In this document: positions 58,620 through 64,000 of the stretch, piece by piece
Layout: every line of letters begins with the position of its first letter
Position numbering within the stretch: position 1 is the stretch's first letter
Assembly (NCBI RefSeq): GCF_016481275.1
Contig: NZ_JAEMNW010000015.1
Span: 1-64,000 of the forward strand
Direction of reading: 5' to 3'
Length of the DNA: 64,000 nt
DNA from: Antrihabitans auranticaus
Lineage (GTDB): Bacteria; Actinomycetota; Actinomycetes; Mycobacteriales; Mycobacteriaceae
Notes under the pieces: generated by a model
Seen by the model: the letters and a program-made list of their open reading frames with translations, nothing else
Told to the model about the DNA's origin: nothing
Database searches by the model: none
Program-made: the position numbers and the translations under genes

Positions 58620-60140
58620 CTAACCGCTGGGCCGCGGTCGCGTGCCTACTTCCTGGCGCGGCATGAATTGCACCGCCGGCACCTGAGGTGCCGGGAGTGT
58701 CGATTGTGCGAGGGCCTCCTGCAACAGGGGCCACGTGTCCGGCAACGCCGGCACCGACAGATCGGGTGTACCGGAAAGGTTCAGGGCGCCCGTCAGATCG
58801 CCGCAGGTCTCGCGACGCCACGCGGTGAGGTTGGGCACCTCGACCCCGAATCGGGTTTCGAGGAAGCGCAGTATCGACGTGTGGTCGAACGTCTCGCTGC
58901 TCACATAACCGCCGCGGGTGAAGGGTGAGATCAACATTGTCGGCACGCGCGGTCCGAGACCGATGGGACCTGCCATACCGGTGGCCTCGGGCCTGATGGC
59001 CAGGGCCAGTTGACTCAAGTACTCACCGGGCGTCCCGGGAGGTGCCATCGGCGGCGAGACGTGGTCGAAGAACCCGCCGTTCTCGTCATAGGTGAGGATC
59101 AGCAACGTCTTTCGCCACACCGCGGGGTTCGACGTCAGTGCCTCGAGAATCTGCTGCGCGTAGAAGGCACCACCGGCGGGTAGCACGGAGGCGTGCTCGG
59201 TCGTCCACGTTGGGCCGACGATCCACGACACCTGCGGAAGGTTTCCGCTTTCGACGTCGCGGCGCAGCTGTGCCGGCAGTTGGCCATCGGAAATAGTCGA
59301 TCTGCCACGTCGGAAGAGTTCGGTGTTCTCGTCCTGGTACTGCACGAAATGATCGAGCATATTGCAATCGAAATCGTCGTGCTCGCGGTACAGGTACCAG
59401 TCGATCCCCGCGGCTTGCAGCCGTTCCGGGTAGGTCGTCCAACTGAATCCAGACCGCAAGTTCGCCACGTCCGGTCCGCCGTTCAATGCGTCGGGATCGA
59501 TCGTGGCGGACATGAGATAGAGCCGGTTGGGATTCGTCGGCCCGATCACAGAGCAGAAGTACCTGTCGCAGATCGTGAACGCATCAGCGAGTCCATAGTG
59601 GAAGGGCAGGTCGTCGCGGGTGAAGTAGCTCATCACTCGCGCACCGCCGTTGCGCACCGCGTCCGGGTGGCCACCGATGGCAGCCGAACCCACATCCACC
59701 GGGATATGGCTGACGACGAAAGCATCGTTCGCCCCGCCCGCGACCGACCAGTGCTGCGCCTGCCAGGTGTGATCGACGTCCGTCAGGTTCTGCGCCGACG
59801 ACGACCGGACACCGAGGCGCCACGGCAACAGGACACCACCCGACCCGTCGGGTACGAATGGATCGAACTGCTCGAATGCGGATCGACCGGTCCGCAGGTC
59901 GCGCGGCACATTCGGATCATCGAATCCGATGACACCCGAAAGGGTTCCGAAGTAATGGTCGAAGGACCGATTTTCCTGCATCCAGATGACGACGTGCTCG
60001 ATGTCGTTCAGTCGGGAACCGAGGGGGGCGGCCTGCGCAAGAGTGGCGCGCGCGGCAGGCGACAGCGCGGCGAATGCGGCAGCACCGCCGAGTAGTCCGG
60101 CGCCGCGCTGCAGGAACTGTCGCCGAGTCCAGTCCGTCAC
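58620..60140 (-). CDS. Tat-exported phospholipase C/phosphoesterase family protein
   Basis: The GTG at 60140 follows GGAAGTGCGCC. The 506-residue protein opens with a Tat signal (TRRQFLQRGAGLLGGAAAFAAL). The mature domain is of the phosphoesterase (non-specific phospholipase C/acid phosphatase AcpA) family: IEHVVIWMQENRSFDHYFGTL (metal and nucleophile region) near 47, GPTNPNRLYLMS near 200 and LILTYDENGGFFDHVSPP near 345. It is shorter than the ~510-690-residue Pseudomonas/mycobacterial PlcA-D with C-terminal repeats. It probably hydrolyses phosphocholine or phosphate esters outside the membrane. Confidence 0.92.
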   Translation of the reverse strand: MTDWTRRQFLQRGAGLLGGAAAFAALSPAARATLAQAAPLGSRLNDIEHVVIWMQENRSFDHYFGTLSGVIGFDDPNVPRDLRTGRSAFEQFDPFVPDGSGGVLLPWRLGVRSSSAQNLTDVDHTWQAQHWSVAGGANDAFVVSHIPVDVGSAAIGGHPDAVRNGGARVMSYFTRDDLPFHYGLADAFTICDRYFCSVIGPTNPNRLYLMSATIDPDALNGGPDVANLRSGFSWTTYPERLQAAGIDWYLYREHDDFDCNMLDHFVQYQDENTELFRRGRSTISDGQLPAQLRRDVESGNLPQVSWIVGPTWTTEHASVLPAGGAFYAQQILEALTSNPAVWRKTLLILTYDENGGFFDHVSPPMAPPGTPGEYLSQLALAIRPEATGMAGPIGLGPRVPTMLISPFTRGGYVSSETFDHTSILRFLETRFGVEVPNLTAWRRETCGDLTGALNLSGTPDLSVPALPDTWPLLQEALAQSTLPAPQVPAVQFMPRQEVGTRPRPSG

Positions 60141-60240
60141 GGCGCACTTCCGGCATCATTGCGGGCCATGACTGTGGATGCTAGCGACCGAATTGTCCGA
60201 GAGATAGTGAACTCGATTTTCGGTTCGCCCATAGTCCACC

Positions 60241-61218
60241 TCACCCCGGCATGATCTTGCTGCCCGCACGCACTGCGTTGCGCTTGAGACGGGTGGCCAG
60301 ACGCGACACGGACGACTCGACCACCCCCTGTCGGGACGGGGCCTCGAACGAAATTTCTTCGCCCTCGTGCACCGCGCCCTCCGCCACCACGTCTGCGTAG
60401 ACACCCAAACAGCGATCGGCATGCCTCGAGACCGTGCGCACCACGCTGGGGTCCGCATCGAGCCCGAAATGCTGCTGTTCGCGGAGCGGCATCGAGCAGC
60501 GAACGGTCGGGATTTCGACGCGACAAGCGACCTCCTTCCCGCGCAAGACGCCGCCCAGCCACCCCTGTTCGGCCAGTCCCTTCGCCGCGCCGGTATCGAT
60601 AAGAATGTTCGGACGGAATCGCCGCGAATCGAAGTCCCCCGACGGTTCATGAGCGCTCATCGTTTGGAGGCTCGCGGTCGTGAGGAGGTGAAGCGGGTAA
60701 GCGTCGGCGAAGATGCCCAGCGGGGTGGCATACAGGGCGAGTTCGGCGAGTTTGTGAATCGGGAACATCGACAGATCGGGTAGGTTGCCGCCGTCCTCGA
60801 TCGCGAACTGGCTGCGAATGTCCTTCTTACTCGGGCGAATTCCGCGGTAGGCAGACTTGTCGTCCGTCCGCGGCAGTGGCACCAGCGCCACGTTCTTGCC
60901 AGTCAGCTCGCACAGCCGAGCATCGACGCGTTCGCGGTCTGTTGTCGTCGCCTCGGTGGAGTCGGGGAACGTGACGACGACGTCGGTGACGACGCCGGGT
61001 CCAGCATTGGGCGGTGGCTCGCTGACGAAGCGCGCTGAACACCCGAGCAGCACCGGCAGCCGCCGGGCCGTGGTGATGGTGCCGAGGTCGAGATCACGTA
61101 CCGCCCACAGCCGGTCGGCGTGGACCGCCCGCTGGTCGATGACGGTCGACCGCAGCCGCTCACCGCCCATCGACTTGACGGGGTAACGCCAGAGCTCCGC
61201 GATCTCGCCGACGATCAT
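60241..61218 (-). CDS. MOSC domain protein (mARC-like, molybdenum cofactor-dependent)
   Basis: The 325-residue protein has the MOSC N-terminal beta-barrel (IAELWRYPVKSMGGERL at the start) and the MOSC domain. The latter contains RRFRPNILIDT near 205, the conserved Mo-coordinating Cys in VRCSMP near 243, and GVYADVVAEGAVHEGEEI near 285. This is the arrangement of mARC/YcbX-type reductases of N-hydroxylated compounds, but without the C-terminal 2Fe-2S domain of YcbX. An electron-transfer partner would be encoded elsewhere. Confidence 0.9.
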   Translation of the reverse strand: MIVGEIAELWRYPVKSMGGERLRSTVIDQRAVHADRLWAVRDLDLGTITTARRLPVLLGCSARFVSEPPPNAGPGVVTDVVVTFPDSTEATTTDRERVDARLCELTGKNVALVPLPRTDDKSAYRGIRPSKKDIRSQFAIEDGGNLPDLSMFPIHKLAELALYATPLGIFADAYPLHLLTTASLQTMSAHEPSGDFDSRRFRPNILIDTGAAKGLAEQGWLGGVLRGKEVACRVEIPTVRCSMPLREQQHFGLDADPSVVRTVSRHADRCLGVYADVVAEGAVHEGEEISFEAPSRQGVVESSVSRLATRLKRNAVRAGSKIMPG

Positions 61219-61381
61219 CCACCTAATCTACGCAGGTAGGTGCTCTTTCGGCGCACGGCGGCTGCTCGAACGACCCGACAACGCAGTCTCCGCACGACTC
61301 GGGCGCTGTGCTACCTTTCGACCGGATTTGTAGTTACCGTGCGATGCCCCATGGGGGTTGGGCCGCCCGGAGGGGGAAATC

Positions 61382-61702
61382 GTGGCGTTGCAAGTAGATC
61401 CAGACGGCCTTCGTGCCGCGGCGGGAGTTTTGGCGACGCTTCCGACCGTGATCGACGGGGCTCCGCACCTCGGTGCAGCCCCGCTCGGCGCAAAGCTCAC
61501 GGGATCGCTGGTCGGCGCTGCGTCGAGTCGGTCCGATCCAGCCAGTAAACAAGCCAAGGACGCGCTCAAAGCGCGATTCGACCTGTATGCCGCTGTCCTT
61601 GCGCTCTGCGCCGAAACCTACCGCGGCACAGATCTGGACGCTGCCGCACAGCTCAGCGCAATCGGGGATCTCAACTCCACCAACGTGACTGGGAACAATT
61701 GA
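61382..61702 (+). CDS. EspC/WXG-like type VII secretion-associated protein
   Basis: The GTG at 61382 follows GGAGGGGGAAATC. The 106-residue protein starts ALQVDPDGLRAAAGVLATL, the opening pattern of the EspC (ESX-1 secretion-associated, DUF2580-like) family. It continues as a helical protein with Ala/Leu heptads and the motif YRGTDLDAAAQL near 90 (a candidate YxxxD secretion signal). It is followed after 1 base by a larger gene with which it would pair, as Esx/PE proteins do with their partners. Confidence 0.8.
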   Translation: MALQVDPDGLRAAAGVLATLPTVIDGAPHLGAAPLGAKLTGSLVGAASSRSDPASKQAKDALKARFDLYAAVLALCAETYRGTDLDAAAQLSAIGDLNSTNVTGNN

Positions 61703-61703
61703 C

Positions 61704-63116
61704 GTGGCAACGCCAGGTCAGGTACGCAACTGGGACGTGTCCGGATTGCAGTCGGTTGCGGATCGTGCGACACAGATTGCAGACGTCGTGTTCGCTTCGG
61801 CAGGAAAAATGCACTCGACGATTCATGACGACCTCGTCTGGCAAGGCGACGCCCGAATCGCAGCATGTGATGCAGCAGACCGAGAGCAAGCACAGATGCG
61901 AGCGATCGCGGTTGCCTACGATCACCTCGCCGCCGCATACAGTGGAGCCGGCCGCGACATGACCTACCCGCTCGCCGAAATCAAAGCGATCCTTCGGAAC
62001 TACGTCGCGCCGCCGGTTACGGTCGCCGACGATTGGACAGTAAGCGGCGTCGACGACTGGGATTCCGAGGCGGGACTCGCGCTCCTGCGATTGAGCGGTC
62101 TGGTGTCGAGCTTGCTCACTGCGGACTCGGAGTGGGGAACAAAGATCAACGCGGCCAACGACGAACTTGCCGCGATGGCGCCGACCGCAGCCATCGATTC
62201 GGCGCGCACGCAGATCGAACAGGACAAGGCACGTGATCGCCGGACCGATCCCGTCCGAATGCGCACTTCTGCTGCCGCCTTTCAACAGGCCTTCGGCAGG
62301 CCGCCGCTCACCAGCACGGACTGGGCTACGGCGGAGGCGCTGAATCCGCACAGCTTCGACCCGAAGTATCAGAATGTCGATCCAGCGATCAAGGTGGTGC
62401 GGATTCAGCCTGTCCCTGGTCAGGGCGTGGTTCGCGCGGGCCAGTTCATCGAGCAGGCAGATGTCACGAACCCTTTCATGGGCGGCGATTCTGCCAACCC
62501 ATTCGCTCGCAATCGCGGCGACAGCCGCGGACCGGACGCTAATTTCGATCCAGAGCACACGCGAGTGACGACCTACGTCGACTACGAGAACGGCATCGTC
62601 GTCATGCGTCAGAACCCATCGGTTGTGCAGAACAGCGATGGGACACCGGGCGAGGTACAGGTCGGCACTCCAGAGGGATCTGTCTGGCAGAGCCAGAGCG
62701 GTGCCGTCCGCATTCAGTACGACGCAGCCGATCCGTTCGAACCCGAAGCGGCAAAGAGGGCGGGATTCACGGTCAACGGCGACCTCGTCTTCACACCCGG
62801 GCCGAATGGCGTCCACGTGGACGGGACTCGAACCGACTACCCATCACTCGAGGTCTATCAGGACCGGCCGGACAGCGCAGTTCGGACAGTCGTGATAGAT
62901 CGCGCTACCGAGGGTCATTCCCTCGGCACGCTGGACCTGATAAACCACCACGATCTCGGACTCGGCGACGTTGCGTTTCGGCCGTGGGCGCAGTCCTGGA
63001 ACTACGAGTACGACGTTCCGGGATCCTTCCTCCCGGGAACTGGATTCGGCACACCTGGCAACGCACCCACCGCTGCAATACCAGACGAACCGGTCCACAC
63101 CGGCCCGATGATCTAG
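61704..63116 (+). CDS. putative type VII-secreted effector or partner (470 aa)
   Basis: It starts at GTG 61704, one base after the EspC-like gene. Residues 1-90 are helical with a W-x-G-like turn (VWQGDARIAACDAADREQAQMRAIAVAYDHL by content), as in PPE/WXG partners. Another helical segment runs to about 200. The C-terminal 270 residues are beta-rich with repeated YVDYENGIVVMRQNPS, VQVGTPEGSVWQSQSG and FTVNGDLVFTPGPNG units. No catalytic motif is recognised. Toxin, adhesin or cell-wall protein are all possible; the pairing with EspC-like and membrane genes suggests secretion. Confidence 0.7.
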   Translation: MATPGQVRNWDVSGLQSVADRATQIADVVFASAGKMHSTIHDDLVWQGDARIAACDAADREQAQMRAIAVAYDHLAAAYSGAGRDMTYPLAEIKAILRNYVAPPVTVADDWTVSGVDDWDSEAGLALLRLSGLVSSLLTADSEWGTKINAANDELAAMAPTAAIDSARTQIEQDKARDRRTDPVRMRTSAAAFQQAFGRPPLTSTDWATAEALNPHSFDPKYQNVDPAIKVVRIQPVPGQGVVRAGQFIEQADVTNPFMGGDSANPFARNRGDSRGPDANFDPEHTRVTTYVDYENGIVVMRQNPSVVQNSDGTPGEVQVGTPEGSVWQSQSGAVRIQYDAADPFEPEAAKRAGFTVNGDLVFTPGPNGVHVDGTRTDYPSLEVYQDRPDSAVRTVVIDRATEGHSLGTLDLINHHDLGLGDVAFRPWAQSWNYEYDVPGSFLPGTGFGTPGNAPTAAIPDEPVHTGPMI

Positions 63117-63128
63117 GAGCAACCGACG

Positions 63129-63437
63129 ATGTTGACCGAACCGATTCGCGACCAACGTTTCTGGGCGTACGCGACGGCGCTGACCGCAGTCTTCTTTGTC
63201 GCGGAACTCCTCCTCTTCGGCGCCGCCGTAGCCTTGACGCCGGAAACCGCGACTGCGTTCTCGCCGCTTGCTGCGGCGATCACAGCTCTTGTCGCAGTTG
63301 CGGTCGCGGCCTTCCTGCAATGGCGCACAAGTGGTTTCGCACAGACGACTGCGATTGCAGCTTCCACGACCGCCGCGCTATGGTGCGCGATCGCGGCGAC
63401 ACTCGGCGTGATCGACCTCGTGAGCGGCCGGGGCTGA
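63129..63437 (+). CDS. small membrane protein (102 aa) of the EspC-like module
   Basis: The protein starts 12 bases after the 470-aa gene and has about three hydrophobic segments (YATALTAVFFVAELLLFGAAVAL, LAAAITALVAVAVAAFLQW and ATTAALWCAIAATLGVIDLV by content). No family recognised. Its position directly after a presumed secreted effector fits an accessory or immunity-type membrane protein, by analogy only. Confidence 0.7.
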   Translation: MLTEPIRDQRFWAYATALTAVFFVAELLLFGAAVALTPETATAFSPLAAAITALVAVAVAAFLQWRTSGFAQTTAIAASTTAALWCAIAATLGVIDLVSGRG

Positions 63438-63439
63438 CG

Positions 63440-63739
63440 ATGACCGAACAGCCGACCGTCCCACCGGCGCTCGCGAGCGAATGGTTCGGACCGCGCTCCC
63501 CCTACGCCGTTGTCGCCACGTTGTTCGTCAACGTGACGCCGGTGCTGGCGGTACCGATCCTCGGTGTCGTCGCCTTGCTGATTCTCGTTCCTCTTGAACT
63601 CCTCGCCGCGGCTGTGCTCTGCCGCGCCGGCGGCAACTCGCGAGAGATCGGCACAGGGGTGACCGTCGCGGTCGTGACCGGCGCGTTGGTCCTGGTTGCA
63701 CTCGCGGCAGCGACCTTCGTGAGCGAGAACGTCTTCTGA
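63440..63739 (+). CDS. small membrane protein (99 aa), last gene of the EspC-like module
   Basis: The ATG at 63440 lies 2 bases after the preceding stop. Two to three hydrophobic segments (AVVATLFVNVTPVLAVPILGVVALLILVPLELLAAAVL by content, then VVTGALVLVALAAATFV) dominate the protein. A proline-rich N-terminus (PTVPPALASEWFGPRSP) precedes them. No family recognised. It is convergent with the ClC channel gene. Confidence 0.7.
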   Translation: MTEQPTVPPALASEWFGPRSPYAVVATLFVNVTPVLAVPILGVVALLILVPLELLAAAVLCRAGGNSREIGTGVTVAVVTGALVLVALAAATFVSENVF

Positions 63740-63764
63740 CCCGGCGCCCGCGGCCGTACCTGGG

Positions 63765-64000
63765 TCAGTCTTTGATGATTTCTTTCGGCTCCGGCTTGCG
63801 CAGCACCGCCCGCGCCCACGGCGGACGTCCACTGACGACCGATGCCGTCACGACCGCGATCATGATCGGCACGAGCAACGCATTGCCGCTATGGGTCAAT
63901 TCAAGGACGAGAACCATGGCGAGCAGAGGTGCGTGATGGGTGCTCGCCAGAAAGGCTGCGGCACCGATGAGCGCGTACGCGCCGGTCGGCGCATCCGTCC
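63765..64000 (-). CDS. 3' end of a ClC family chloride channel/transporter gene (partial)
   Basis: The last 77 codons are visible, ending in TGA at 63765-63767. GAYALIGAAAFLASTHHAPL is the conserved C-terminal helix region of ClC proteins (normally G-x-[FY]-A-x-x-G-x-A-A-x-x-[AS]). It is followed by MVLVLELTHSGNALLVP and a charged tail (RKPEPKEIIKD). The rest lies beyond the window. Confidence 0.88.
   Translation of the reverse strand, partial: TDAPTGAYALIGAAAFLASTHHAPLLAMVLVLELTHSGNALLVPIMIAVVTASVVSGRPPWARAVLRKPEPKEIIKD

Overview
The window is a chromosomal segment of a high-GC, mycolate-type actinobacterium, most likely Rhodococcus, Nocardia or a close relative. The evidence is a complete mce transporter operon (yrbEA, yrbEB, mceA-F plus an Mce-associated protein), an antigen-85-like secreted esterase with the HWW signature, an EspC-like type VII secretion partner, GTG-rich start codons and tight ATGA/GTGA gene overlaps. 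I see no rRNA, tRNA, CRISPR array or full insertion sequence.

Layout. 1-1.8 kb: end of a probable carboxyltransferase gene with a perfect terminator, a small reverse-strand gene, then about 830 bp of tandem ~185-bp repeats each carrying a large palindrome. 1.8-6.2 kb: a flavin oxidoreductase coupled to an ECF41-type sigma factor, then a carotenoid cleavage oxygenase divergent from a TetR regulator. 6.3-12.6 kb: alcohol dehydrogenase + CinA, a Tat-exported Rieske protein, a duplicated ferredoxin-fold protein, a PfkB kinase divergent from an SMP-30 lactonase, and an AztD-like zinc chaperone behind a Zur-like box. 12.6-17.5 kb: SulP transporter, metallo-beta-lactamase-fold hydrolase, membrane phosphodiesterase, GYD protein.

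17.5-29.2 kb is the most striking part. It holds two divergent operons. The left one encodes maleate isomerase, a VOC metalloenzyme, a small protein and an alpha/beta hydrolase. The right one encodes hydantoinase/carboxylase-type HyuA and HyuB, an EntE/DhbE-like aryl-acid ligase, an SdgC-like FAD monooxygenase and a TetR regulator. Together they look like an uncharacterised route for an aromatic or N-heteroaromatic acid that ends in maleate and fumarate. A ~104-bp miniature element has inserted at the hyuA-hyuB junction and turned it into a translationally coupled leader.

29.2-41 kb: ABM protein, a fused DUF2254 membrane protein, SMR exporter, RibD-like reductase, then a biogenic-amine module (His-rich membrane protein, copper amine oxidase, amine permease, aldehyde dehydrogenase, second permease, IclR regulator) with six copies of a GAATGAGAA-type site around the aldehyde dehydrogenase gene. 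41.5-48.5 kb: small secreted and membrane proteins, an adenylate cyclase, a beta-lactamase-fold lipoprotein, an epimerase operon with a free-standing S74-like domain, and the antigen-85-like esterase with a strong terminator. 48.6-58.5 kb: the mce operon and its probable TetR regulator; mceA carries an apparent 1-bp frameshift near its 3' end. 58.6-64 kb: Tat-exported phospholipase C family protein, MOSC protein, an EspC/effector-like four-gene module, and the 3' end of a ClC channel gene.
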